A DNA stretch of 56,740 nt from Neomegalonema sp. (GTDB taxonomy: Bacteria > Pseudomonadota > Alphaproteobacteria > Rhodobacterales > Rhodobacteraceae). Shown here piece after piece: positions 37,824 through 45,923 of the stretch. A program made the position numbers and the translations under genes. Every line of letters starts with the position of its first letter. Position 1 is the first letter of the stretch. Location: contig JALEFY010000036.1 in assembly GCA_022760435.1 (NCBI GenBank), positions 1 through 56,740 on the forward strand. The letters are read 5' to 3'. A model generated the notes under the pieces. The model was given only the letters and a program-made list of their open reading frames with translations. It was not told the origin of the DNA and made no database searches.

Positions 37824-38681
37824 TCACACAGCGGCGTAATCGTCCTCACGGATCCCTTGCAGCGCCAGAAGCGCCGTCAGATCGGAGAAATTGATCTGCG
37901 CATCGGCCTCGGCGGCCACCACGGGTTTCGCCCGATAGGCCACCCCGAGGCCGGCCGCGCCGATCATCGCCAGATCATTGGCCCCGTCCCCGACCGCAAG
38001 CGCCGCATCGAGCCCGATACCCCGCTCGGCACAGATCGCTCGCAGAGCCTCAAGCTTCGCCTCCCGCCCAAGGATCGGCTCGGCCACCTCGCCATTGAGC
38101 GTCCCGCTGGTGGCGAGCAGGCGGTTGGCCTGATGACTTTGAAAGCCGGTCGCCTCGGCGACCCGCCCGGAGAAGAAGGTAAAGCCGCCCGAAACCAGCG
38201 CCGTACGGGCCCCGAGCGCATTCATGGTCTGCACCAGGGTTCGCGCGCCTTTTGACAGCACGACCCGCTCATCAAACACCTGCTGCAACTGTGTCTCGGG
38301 CAATCCCTTGAGCAGACCCACCCGCGCCTTGAGCGCGCCCTCAAAGTCAACCTCACCGCGCATCGCTGCCTCGGTGATCGCCGCGACCTGGGGTTTGACG
38401 CCCGCAAAATCAGCGATCTCGTCGATGCACTCGCATTCGATGATCGTGCTGTCCATATCGGCAATCAGGAGCGCTTTCTCGCGTCCGGCAACCGGGACCG
38501 CATTCACGTCGATCCGCATCCTGGCGAGCGACGGGCGCAGGGCTTGTGCCTGCTCCGGACTGCCATCGAACTCCACCGAACGCGCGCCGAGCCAGCGCAG
38601 CTCAACGCCGCCCGGCAGCGCGCCTAGCAGGTCTGCTTCAGAGAACTCCGAAGCAGACGTCAATACGATTACATGCGTCAT
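37824..38681 (-). CDS. serB: Phosphoserine phosphatase
   Basis: 285 residues. HAD-superfamily enzyme for the last step of serine synthesis. The nucleophile motif is DMDSTIIECECIDEIAD, motif II is ALVSGGFTFF, and the metal motif is VGDGANDLAMIGAAGLGVAYRAKP. Roughly 75 N-terminal residues form a small regulatory-type domain. The gene runs in the same direction as the upstream class II DAHP synthase gene with a 15-bp gap, so the two are probably cotranscribed, linking serine and aromatic amino acid synthesis. Confidence 0.95.
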   Translation of the reverse strand: MTHVIVLTSASEFSEADLLGALPGGVELRWLGARSVEFDGSPEQAQALRPSLARMRIDVNAVPVAGREKALLIADMDSTIIECECIDEIADFAGVKPQVAAITEAAMRGEVDFEGALKARVGLLKGLPETQLQQVFDERVVLSKGARTLVQTMNALGARTALVSGGFTFFSGRVAEATGFQSHQANRLLATSGTLNGEVAEPILGREAKLEALRAICAERGIGLDAALAVGDGANDLAMIGAAGLGVAYRAKPVVAAEADAQINFSDLTALLALQGIREDDYAAV

Positions 38682-38696
38682 GAACCGCCCCGCCGC

Positions 38697-40124
38697 TTAA
38701 AGCTCGAGATCGGCTTGGCGATGCTTGGGCGCGGTCTTTTCCAGCTCTTCGGCCAGCAAGAACGCCAGCTCAAGCGACTGAGACGCATTGAGCCGTGGAT
38801 CGCAAGCGGTGTGATAGCGCTTGGAGAGGTCCTCGCCGCCGAGCTGCTGCATGCCGCCGGTGCATTCGGTGACGTCCTGCCCTGTCATCTCGAAATGCAC
38901 CCCGCCCGGATAGGCGCCTTCCGCGTGGCAGACTTCAAAGAAGCTCTTCACCTCGCCGAGCACCCGCTCGAACGGGCGGGTCTTAAAGCCGCTATCGGAT
39001 TTGATCGTGTTGCCATGCATCGGATCGCAGGACCAGACCACGTGGCGCCCCTCGCTCTCGACCGCCCGGATCAGCGCCGGCAGGTGGTCGCCGACCTTGT
39101 CATGGCCAAAGCGGTTGATCAGGGTCAGGCGGCCCGGCACATTCTGCGGGTTCAGCAGGTCAATCAGCTCGAGCAGACCATCGGTGGTCATCGACGGCCC
39201 GCATTTGAGCCCGATCGGGTTGAGCACGCCGCGGCAGAACTCCACATGCGCGCCATCGGGCTGGCGCGTGCGATCGCCGATCCAGAGCATATGGCCGGTG
39301 CCTGCGACCGGCATCCCGGTGATGGAATCCACGCGAACCAGGGGCTGCTCATATTCGAGGAGCAATGCCTCATGGCTGGTGAAGAAGCTGACCGAGCGCA
39401 TCGAGGCCGCGGTGCTCGGGGTGACGCCGCAGGCTTGCAGGAAGTCCAGCGCATCGGCCACGCCTTCGGCAATGCGCGAGTAGCGCTCCCCTTCGGCTGA
39501 ATTGGCGACAAAGCCGAGATTCCAATTGGCCACCCGGTGCAGGTCGGCATAGCCGCCGCTGGCGAAAGCCCGCAGCAGATTGAGTGTTGCCGCCGATTGC
39601 AGATAGGCATCGACCATCTTGTGCGGATTGGGGATGCGCGCTTCGGGAGTGAAGGCAAGCTCGTTGACAATATCGCCGCGATAGCTGGGCAGCTCCACAC
39701 CCTTCACCGTTTCGGTCGGCGCTGAGCGCGGCTTGGCGAACTGACCGGCCATGCGCCCGACCTTCACCACCGGCAGCTTGGCCCCGTAAGTCAGAACCAC
39801 CGCCATTTGCAGCATCACCCGGAACGTGTCGCGGATGTTGTCGGCGGAAAACTCGGAGAAGCTCTCGGCGCAATCACCACCTTGCAGCAGGAAAGCCCGC
39901 CCCTGAGCCACTTCACCCAGCCGACGGCGCAGATCGAGCGCCTCTCCGGCAAAGACCAGCGGCGGCAGCATGCCCAACCGATCGGTTGCAGCCTTGAGCG
40001 CTTCTGCGTCGGGATAGTCCGGCATTTGCAAGCCTGTCTTGCCGCGCCAGCTATCCGCCGACCAGCCTTTAGCAGGCGCGAGGTCTCGCGGAGCGGTGGA
40101 AGGGGTCAGGGTTGCATTCATCAT
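38697..40124 (-). CDS. aroG: 3-deoxy-D-arabino-heptulosonate 7-phosphate synthase, class II
   Basis: 475 residues from the first of two adjacent ATGs (40124, 40121), with AAAGGA upstream. It condenses phosphoenolpyruvate and erythrose 4-phosphate, the first step of the shikimate pathway. Class II is shown by length and by [50 protein letters not shown] and the metal-binding [12 protein letters not shown]. This class is unrelated in sequence to E. coli AroF/G/H, so the symbol is functional only. It is followed by serB after 15 bp. Confidence 0.95.
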   Translation of the reverse strand: MMNATLTPSTAPRDLAPAKGWSADSWRGKTGLQMPDYPDAEALKAATDRLGMLPPLVFAGEALDLRRRLGEVAQGRAFLLQGGDCAESFSEFSADNIRDTFRVMLQMAVVLTYGAKLPVVKVGRMAGQFAKPRSAPTETVKGVELPSYRGDIVNELAFTPEARIPNPHKMVDAYLQSAATLNLLRAFASGGYADLHRVANWNLGFVANSAEGERYSRIAEGVADALDFLQACGVTPSTAASMRSVSFFTSHEALLLEYEQPLVRVDSITGMPVAGTGHMLWIGDRTRQPDGAHVEFCRGVLNPIGLKCGPSMTTDGLLELIDLLNPQNVPGRLTLINRFGHDKVGDHLPALIRAVESEGRHVVWSCDPMHGNTIKSDSGFKTRPFERVLGEVKSFFEVCHAEGAYPGGVHFEMTGQDVTECTGGMQQLGGEDLSKRYHTACDPRLNASQSLELAFLLAEELEKTAPKHRQADLEL

Positions 40125-40314
40125 CGCGTCTATCCTTTGCTGCCGCGCGATCAAACATGGTTGGCGCTTTTGCGGAGCACACCGCTAACACCCATTGCCA
40201 GGGCTTTCCACCCCTGACGAAAGGCGGGCAAGGATTTCTGTTCGCGAGAATTCTGAAGGCTCGATTGCCACTCCCCCCCGAACACGCCGCGCCGCGATTG
40301 AGGGGCGAGCGGGT

Positions 40315-41241
40315 TCAGGAACGCCGCGTGAGCACGAAATCGGCGGCATCCGCCATGTTGCGCGCCCGCGCCCCGAAGATCGCCAACGCCTCCTTGGCGC
40401 TGGCGACAAGATCCTCGGCCGCGCGCCGCGCCGGTTCCTCCCCCCAAAGCCCGACAAAGGTGGCCTTGCCCGCCGCCCGATCCTTTCCGACCCGTTTGCC
40501 GGTCTGCGCCTGCTCACCGCCTGTGTCGAGAAGATCATCGGTGATCTGAAAGGCGAGCCCGATCGCATCGGCATAACGGCTCAGGCAGGTGAGTTCCGCC
40601 TCCGATGCCCCGCAGAGCAAGCCTCCAGCCGTCGCAGAGAAGTCGAACAAGGCGCCGGTTTTAAGCGCCTGCAAGCGGCGGATCTGCCGCTCATCAAGGG
40701 CGATCTGCGCATCTTCGGCCGCCAGATCGATCGCTTGCCCGGCCACCATACCCGCAGCGCCGCTACTCCTGGCCAAGGCCGCGATCAGTGCGCAGCGCCG
40801 CAGCGGATCTGGATGCGTGAGCGGATCGGCGAGGATTTCAAAGGCCAGCGCCTGCAACGCATCGCCTGCCAGCACCGCCGTTGCCTCATCATAGGCCCGG
40901 TGCACCGTCGGCTTGCCGCGCCGCAAATCATCATCATCCATGCAGGGCAGATCATCATGCACGAGGCTGTAGGCGTGAAGGCATTCGACAGAGGCAGCAA
41001 CGCGAAGAGCCTGATTCTGATCCTGGGCTTCGGCGTGACCCGGCTCGACATCGAAAAGGGCCGCGCTCTCCAGCACCAGAAAGGCGCGCAAACGCTTGCC
41101 GCCGCCAAGGCACGCATAGCGCATCGCCTCATGCAAGGAGCGCATGCCGATCTCGGCATCCGGGGAAGGCAAGAGCTGCTCAAGAGCCGTTTCGACCCGC
41201 GCAGCATGCTGCTTCAGCCTCGCTTCGACCATACCCCGCAT
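40315..41241 (-). CDS. ispA: Farnesyl/geranylgeranyl diphosphate synthase
   Basis: 308 residues from an ATG at 41241; a second ATG at 41232 is possible, and the longer frame runs into tRNA-Pro and is excluded. It extends allylic diphosphates with isopentenyl diphosphate. First aspartate-rich motif: HDDLPCMDDDDLRRG. Second: FQITDDLLD. GGGKRLRAFLVLE near the N-terminus and FDFSATAGGLLCGASE are also typical. Product chain length cannot be decided. It starts only 47 bp from the 3' end of tRNA-Pro on the same strand, so the two may share a transcript. No dxs follows. Confidence 0.92.
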   Translation of the reverse strand: MRGMVEARLKQHAARVETALEQLLPSPDAEIGMRSLHEAMRYACLGGGKRLRAFLVLESAALFDVEPGHAEAQDQNQALRVAASVECLHAYSLVHDDLPCMDDDDLRRGKPTVHRAYDEATAVLAGDALQALAFEILADPLTHPDPLRRCALIAALARSSGAAGMVAGQAIDLAAEDAQIALDERQIRRLQALKTGALFDFSATAGGLLCGASEAELTCLSRYADAIGLAFQITDDLLDTGGEQAQTGKRVGKDRAAGKATFVGLWGEEPARRAAEDLVASAKEALAIFGARARNMADAADFVLTRRS

Positions 41242-41287
41242 TGGGGCATGCGTGCGCCCCGACCCCTCGAAATGTGTTTTGGGAACA

Positions 41288-41364
41288 TGGTCCGGGCGGC
41301 TGGATTCGAACCAACGACCTACGGTACCCAAAACCGTCGCGCTACCAGACTGCGCCACGCCCGG
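41288..41364 (-). tRNA. tRNA-Pro (anticodon TGG)
   Basis: 77 nt including an encoded CCA (41290-41288). The acceptor stem is CCGGGCG/CGCCCGG, discriminator A. The D arm reads GCGC-AGTCTGGTA-GCGC, the anticodon stem ACGGT/ACCGT encloses TTTGGGT with anticodon TGG, and the T arm is GTTGG-TTCGAAT-CCAGC. It lies just upstream of ispA. Confidence 0.96.
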
Positions 41365-41378
41365 ACAGAGCGCCTCTC

Positions 41379-41981
41379 CTACTGCGATTGCGCTGCCGCG
41401 TCCAGTGATTTCGTCATAGTATCGCTGGTGACAAGAGCGCCTGCGGTGATCCCGAGCCGAGCCGCCTGCCCGCCAGCGATCTCGAGCACAAAGCGCACCG
41501 GTGCACCGGCCGCGATCGGCGTCTCGTCATGGGGCACGGCATTCTCATGCACGCGGTGCACATAGCCATCCTCACGGATAAAGATCATATCGAGCGCGAT
41601 CAGGGTGTTGCGCATCCAGAAGGATGCATCGCGCGCGGAAGGATAGATGAAGAGCATGCCCTGACCGGGCGCGAGGCGCTCGCGAAACATCAGGCCGCGT
41701 CGGCGCAGCGCGGGAGTGTCTGCGATCTGAGCACGAAAGGTGATGGTGCGGCTCGGCACCTGAGTCGTCTGGATGCTGAGCGCCTCGAAACGCGCGCCCT
41801 GCGCCGGATCGGCTATGCTGCGCTTTGCGGTGCCAGGAGTGTCTGTGGCGCCAAGAGAGTCAGTGGCGCCCGGAGAACCTGTGGTACCTGGAGAGGCGGC
41901 TGGCGGCGCGAGACCTTGAGCCAAAGCCACCGCGGCGCAGAGCATCGCCACGACGCTCGCAAACAGGATCGCGCGCATCAT
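41379..41981 (-). CDS. DUF192-family exported protein
   Basis: 200 residues from the ATG at 41981; an ATG at 42023 is an alternative start that would overlap the cold-shock gene. The signal peptide is MRAILFASVVAMLCAAVALAQG. A low-complexity linker follows with Gly-Ala-Thr-Asp repeats (SPGATDSLGATDTPG), encoded by imperfect short DNA repeats near 41835-41880. The DUF192 domain is complete: RGLMFRERLAPGQGMLFIYP and FWMRNTLIALDMIFIREDG. Function of the family is not established. It lies 31 bp downstream of the cold-shock gene on the same strand, an order often seen in alphaproteobacteria. Confidence 0.88.
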   Translation of the reverse strand: MMRAILFASVVAMLCAAVALAQGLAPPAASPGTTGSPGATDSLGATDTPGTAKRSIADPAQGARFEALSIQTTQVPSRTITFRAQIADTPALRRRGLMFRERLAPGQGMLFIYPSARDASFWMRNTLIALDMIFIREDGYVHRVHENAVPHDETPIAAGAPVRFVLEIAGGQAARLGITAGALVTSDTMTKSLDAAAQSQ

Positions 41982-42012
41982 CGCCCGCCCCCACACTCCT
42001 GAAACAGCGGGC

Positions 42013-42615
42013 TCAGCCCTCATCGGGTGCCCCATCACCCCCTTGTGGCTCGTCCCCGCCCTCGATTTCGGCGAAATAGGCTGGACTGTTCCACGGGACG
42101 ACATCTTCCGCCGCCGCCCCGCGCGGCGACAGGCCCACGCGGATCAGGACGGCTTCGCCCGGGGCCAGATCATTGAAATTGCATTGGCGCAGGGTTTCCA
42201 TATGCACGAAGACATCGCGCTCATCCCCCAGCACATTGACAAAGCCAAAGCCGCGCTGCTTGTCGAACCACTTCACGCGCGCAGGCTCCAGCGGCCCAGG
42301 CGGGCTATCAGAGCGCGGAGCGCCGTTTTCGGCATGAGAATCGTCATTTGCCGCCGGCGGTTGCAGATCAATCACTCGCCAGGCCTGCAAGCCGCGCTCT
42401 CCGCGATAGCTGCTGACCCGCACCAAAGCGCCATCGGGGACGCGATCGATCATCGACGCCCGCACGCGCGAAGCGTGCAGCAGGATGTCTTCACCGCCAC
42501 CATCCTGGGCGATAAATCCAAACCCGCGACTGGTGTCGTACCATTTCACGACCCCGGTCAGCTCGACCAGATTCTCTGGATCTTCTTCCTCAGCCACTGC
42601 TCGCACACGACTCAC
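42013..42615 (-). CDS. Two-domain cold-shock protein
   Basis: 200 residues with two cold-shock domains. The first (about 18-80) has GVVKWYDTSRGFGFIAQD and DILLHAS. The second (about 112-172) has ARVKWFDKQRGFGFVN and DVFVHMETL. Both keep the aromatic RNP1 and RNP2 motifs (GFGFI/GFGFV, ILLH/VFVH) that bind single-stranded nucleic acid. A Pro/Ser-rich linker joins them, and the C-terminus is acidic. Double-domain proteins of this kind are typical of alphaproteobacteria. The DUF192 gene follows 31 bp downstream and is probably cotranscribed. Confidence 0.93.
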   Translation of the reverse strand: MSRVRAVAEEEDPENLVELTGVVKWYDTSRGFGFIAQDGGGEDILLHASRVRASMIDRVPDGALVRVSSYRGERGLQAWRVIDLQPPAANDDSHAENGAPRSDSPPGPLEPARVKWFDKQRGFGFVNVLGDERDVFVHMETLRQCNFNDLAPGEAVLIRVGLSPRGAAAEDVVPWNSPAYFAEIEGGDEPQGGDGAPDEG

Positions 42616-42710
42616 TACATTGCTCTCTTCAAGCTAGAAGCTTACCCGCTCGCCCTGAGTTGGACACCCTGAAAAATACCAGACTTCGCGTAAAAAGCAC
42701 GGCGCCGTTG

Positions 42711-43103
42711 TTACGAGAGCAGACGCCGCGCACGGGCGCGCGAGGATTGCAGGCAACGCAGCGCACCGGCAAGAGTGTCGGCCAGCAGGGCGAGCAAGAT
42801 GGCACCATAGGCGCCACTGAGCAGCGGCGGCCAGCCGAGAACGCACAGCACCGCCAGCGCAAGGCAAAGCAGCGCCAGCGCGACATCAAGCCAGCTTGAG
42901 GGCGGGCGCAAGGCCGCATCCACCACCGCAATGAAAGCTGCAGCGGCGGCCAGGACTTCGCCAATCGCCAGATGCCCCAGCCGCGGCAAGCCGAGCAGCG
43001 CGCCGAGCCCGCTATCACGCGCCAGCGCCGTCGGGCCGCCGCCCAGTGCAACCGCGAGATAGACAGCGACAATCACGGCGATGGCCGGTATTCTAGGCGG
43101 CAT
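42711..43103 (-). CDS. Small hydrophobic membrane protein (putative)
   Basis: 130 residues with about four membrane segments (IPAIAVIVAVYLAVALGG, AIGEVLAAAAAFIAVVDAAL, VALALLCLALAVLCVLGW, GAYGAILLALLADTLAG) and a basic tail. GGGAG lies 10 bp before the ATG at 43103. That ATG overlaps the plus-strand ATG of the lipoprotein gene within one CATG, so the genes diverge with no spacer. Continuous hydrophobic pattern and ribosome site support a real gene. Alternatively it is a shadow frame of a non-coding spacer. No family recognised. Confidence 0.5.
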   Translation of the reverse strand: MPPRIPAIAVIVAVYLAVALGGGPTALARDSGLGALLGLPRLGHLAIGEVLAAAAAFIAVVDAALRPPSSWLDVALALLCLALAVLCVLGWPPLLSGAYGAILLALLADTLAGALRCLQSSRARARRLLS

Positions 43104-43980
43104 GAACAAACGCTCCCTCTTCCGGATCTTCACCGCGCTGGGCCTGAGCCTTGCCACGGCGGCTTGCACGCTTCCCGAGGCGAGGCGGCCGCAGATCATC
43201 CCTAGCCAGTCGCATCGCCTCGTGCAACCGCCCCGCCCGCCCGAACTCATCGCCCGGGATGCGGCGCAAGCGGCACAGGTCGCGCAATCGGCCAGCCCTG
43301 CGCGTCTGGCAACATTATCGGCGCGCCATGGCAGCAAGCGGCTCGAGCCCTCGCAGCTCGCCTTCTTCCATCTTTATCCGCCGGGGCGCGCTTATGTGGC
43401 TGCCGGGCCGGGCCGGGCGATCGCCCGCGGCACGCCCGTGAAATCCTGCCCGCAAGAAAGCATCATCATCGGCGCCGCAGGCAGCGAACAAGCCGCCGGC
43501 CATGCCTTGCGCGCCTGCCTGGCGCAGCGCGACGATGCCAGCGATTGCGGTTGCCGTCTTATCGCTGTCGAGGATGTTCTGCTGACCACCAGCGACGCTT
43601 TCAACTTCGCCCAAGGGGTGAGCGCGTCGCTTTATCCGGGCACAGGCAGTCGCGCCGCGCGCGCTCCGCTGCCGCTGGTCGCCACCCCCGCCCTGCCCTC
43701 GCCAGATCATGACCTCGCCGTGCTGCTGCGCGATGCGCGCGAGATCCGGGCGCTTGTCGAGATGAGCCGCGATGGCTCTGCCCGCATGCAGCTTCCAAAC
43801 GGAACCCGCTTGCCTGGCCGGGCCTGGATCGAAGGCTTTCGCCGCGGCCGCCTTGCCGGGGTCATGCGGTTTGAAGCTGCAAACGGGCGCGATGCGGTCT
43901 TGCTGCTCGGCTATGAACCTGGCGAGATCGCCGAACGGGAAGCCGAGCTCCTGCGACGCGCCCGCCGCTTGCCACGCTGA
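43102..43980 (+). CDS. Putative lipoprotein of unknown function
   Basis: 292 residues from the ATG at 43102. The N-terminus is a lipoprotein signal (KRSLFRIFTALGLSLATAAC) with a lipobox-like LATAAC before the lipidated Cys. The mature protein is Ala/Arg/Pro-rich at first (VQPPRPPELIARDAAQAAQV), then carries a conserved-looking segment with several cysteines (KSCPQESIIIGAAG, ALRACLAQRDDASDCGCRLI) and a GRAWIEGFRRGRLAGVMRFEA end. Not recognised. It is monocistronic, upstream of tRNA-Asn, and probably sits in the outer or inner membrane facing the periplasm. Confidence 0.75.
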   Translation: MNKRSLFRIFTALGLSLATAACTLPEARRPQIIPSQSHRLVQPPRPPELIARDAAQAAQVAQSASPARLATLSARHGSKRLEPSQLAFFHLYPPGRAYVAAGPGRAIARGTPVKSCPQESIIIGAAGSEQAAGHALRACLAQRDDASDCGCRLIAVEDVLLTTSDAFNFAQGVSASLYPGTGSRAARAPLPLVATPALPSPDHDLAVLLRDAREIRALVEMSRDGSARMQLPNGTRLPGRAWIEGFRRGRLAGVMRFEAANGRDAVLLLGYEPGEIAEREAELLRRARRLPR

Positions 43981-44060
43981 CAAAACGCGCACTCGTCAAG
44001 AGGGCGGCGTTGCGGAAGCAATCTGTCGGGGAGGGTTCTGCCTGGCGGGGGGGTGCGATC

Positions 44061-44135
44061 TGGCTCCGGCGGTAGGATTCGAACCTACGACCAGCGGATT
44101 AACAGTCCGATGCTCTACCACTGAGCTACGCCGGA
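44061..44135 (-). tRNA. tRNA-Asn (anticodon GTT)
   Basis: 75 nt including encoded CCA. Acceptor TCCGGCG/CGCCGGA, discriminator G; D arm GCTC-AGTGGTA-GAGC; anticodon loop CTGTTAA; T arm GTAGG-TTCGAAT-CCTAC. The outermost anticodon-stem pair is a T-C mismatch, which does not affect the assignment. Confidence 0.95.
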
Positions 44136-44162
44136 ATAGCCATTCGCAATCGCGAGACCCGC

Positions 44163-44191
44163 TGATTAGCGGTTCAGGTCATTGCGATCAA
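44163..44191 (-). promoter_or_regulatory. Possible promoter of tRNA-Asn
   Basis: On the minus strand TTGATC (44191-44186) and TAATCA (44168-44163) are separated by 17 bp, about 28 bp before the tRNA 5' end. It lies after the selO stop codon. Consensus match is moderate. Confidence 0.45.
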
Positions 44192-44250
44192 GTCGTTTTC
44201 GCAGATCGGCGTTAAAATTTCTTCCCGCAACGCCGCCCCATCGGATCGGC

Positions 44251-45768
44251 TCAAGTGCCGCAAAAGGTGGCGAGGATCGCCTCTTCCGGCTCGGGCGGCT
44301 TTGCAAACTCAGCATCGGCACTTGCGAGCGCATGCGGGCTGGCGAGGATCTGCCGCAATCGCTCGAACAGGGTGTAATCCCCGCGCTCGGCGGCTTTCAG
44401 GGCGGCATCCACCCGGTGATTGCGCGCGATCACGACCGGATTGGCCGCGCGCATCGTCTCGAGCGCTGCGCCTCGATCCTCTGCACGCACCAGCGCTCTT
44501 CGATCCTGCCAGCGGGCGAGCCAGTCGGTCAGATCCGCACTGGCGCCGATCTGCTGCTCGAGCGAATCTGCCCCCGCGCGCCCCGAGGCGAGATCAAATA
44601 GCGCGGCGAAGCTGTTAGTGAAATCCGCCTCCCTTGCGCCGAGAAGGTCAAGGAACTCTTGCGCGAGCGCCATGTCCTGCGCCGGGGTGACCTCGGCCAA
44701 CGCTCCCAGACCGAGCTTGGCCCGCAACACCTTCAGCCAGGCGGCCTGAAACAGATCGGCGAAGCGCTCGACACGAGCCTGCGCCCGCGCCAACGCGGCC
44801 TGCGGGTCCGGGCCCAGCAGCGGTAACAGCGCCTCGGCCAGCCGCGCCAGGTTCCAGAACGCCATCCGGGCCTGATTGCCATAGGCATAGCGGCCCTGAT
44901 GATCGATCGAGCTGAACACGCGGGCCGGGTGAAACCCGTCCATGAAGGCGCAGGGGCCGTAATCGATGGTCTCGCCGGAGATCGCGCAATTATCGGTGTT
45001 CATCACCCCATGAATAAAACCGATCCCGAGCCAGCGGGCGACCAGATCGGCCTGGCGCGCGACCACCCGATCGAGAAAGGCGATGAAGCGATCCGGCGTG
45101 CCCTCGAGATCCGGATCATGCCGGGCGATCGCGTGCTCGGCCAGCGCCCTGACATGATCATGCTCGCCGCGCGCTGCGAAATACTCGAAACTGCCAACCC
45201 GGATATGACTTGCAGCGATGCGGGTAAGCACCGCGCCGGGCTGGGCGGTCTCGCGATAGACCGTCTCGCCGGTGGTCACGGCGGCCAGAGAGCGGGTCGT
45301 CGGCAGCTCCAGCGCGGCCATGGCTTCGCTGATCAGGAACTCGCGCAGCACCGGACCCAGCGCCGCCCGGCCATCGCCGCGACGCGAATAGGGGGTGGGT
45401 CCGGAGCCCTTGAGCTGAATATCAAAGCGCGCGCCATCGGGGGCGATCACCTCGCCCATCAGCCAGGCCCGCCCATCGCCCAGACGCGGGGAGAAGCCGC
45501 CGAATTGATGCCCGGCATAGACCATCGCCAGCGCCGCCGCCCCTTTGGGCACATGATTGCCAGCCCAGAGCGGCGCCAACTCCGGCGCACCCAGCCCCGT
45601 CGGCAGGCCGAGCCTCTCGGCAAGCGGGGCGTTATAGGCGATCAGGCGCGGCGCGCGCACCGGCTCAGGGGTGAGCCGCGTGTAAAACGCCTCGCCCAGC
45701 CGCGCATAGCTGTTGTCAAAGCCGAAGGGAGGCAGGTGGGCGGGGTCAAGAGGAGCGGTCATGGTCAT
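44251..45768 (-). CDS. selO: Protein adenylyltransferase SelO (YdiU family)
   Basis: 505 residues. Pseudokinase-fold enzyme that transfers AMP to Ser/Thr/Tyr of proteins during oxidative stress. Family hallmarks: YAGHQFGGFSPRLGDGRAWLMGE, FDIQLKGSGPTPYSRRGDGRAALG, REFLISEAMAALELPTTRSLA, GFIHGVMNTDNCAISGETIDYGPCAFMDGF. The C-terminus ends TFCGT with a conserved cysteine at the position occupied by selenocysteine in eukaryotes. Full length. It is monocistronic, between tRNA-Asn and the chemoreceptor gene. Confidence 0.95.
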   Translation of the reverse strand: MTMTAPLDPAHLPPFGFDNSYARLGEAFYTRLTPEPVRAPRLIAYNAPLAERLGLPTGLGAPELAPLWAGNHVPKGAAALAMVYAGHQFGGFSPRLGDGRAWLMGEVIAPDGARFDIQLKGSGPTPYSRRGDGRAALGPVLREFLISEAMAALELPTTRSLAAVTTGETVYRETAQPGAVLTRIAASHIRVGSFEYFAARGEHDHVRALAEHAIARHDPDLEGTPDRFIAFLDRVVARQADLVARWLGIGFIHGVMNTDNCAISGETIDYGPCAFMDGFHPARVFSSIDHQGRYAYGNQARMAFWNLARLAEALLPLLGPDPQAALARAQARVERFADLFQAAWLKVLRAKLGLGALAEVTPAQDMALAQEFLDLLGAREADFTNSFAALFDLASGRAGADSLEQQIGASADLTDWLARWQDRRALVRAEDRGAALETMRAANPVVIARNHRVDAALKAAERGDYTLFERLRQILASPHALASADAEFAKPPEPEEAILATFCGT

Positions 45769-45866
45769 GGCTCTTATCTATGCCTCGAGCCGCGCGTCTC
45801 AATGAACCGCGCCTCTGAAGGAATGCCAGGATCCTCGCGCATTTCGCGCGCGCTCACAAAGCCGAA

Positions 45867-45891
45867 AAACCCACCCTGAGCGGGTGGGTTT
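45867..45891 (-). terminator. Intrinsic terminator of the chemoreceptor gene
   Basis: AAACCCACCC (45867-45876) pairs perfectly with GGGTGGGTTT (45882-45891) around TGAGC. Read on the minus strand the stem ends in five T. It lies about 30 bp after the chemoreceptor stop codon. The plus strand also has a T-run (45895-45901), so it could work both ways. Confidence 0.9.
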
Positions 45892-45923
45892 CGATTTTTT
45901 ACAGTATCAGCGCTTGTGGTGGC

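Noticed and set aside
36393-38255. 620-codon frame across lysR, msrP and serB
   Set aside because: Crosses three well supported genes and has no family features.
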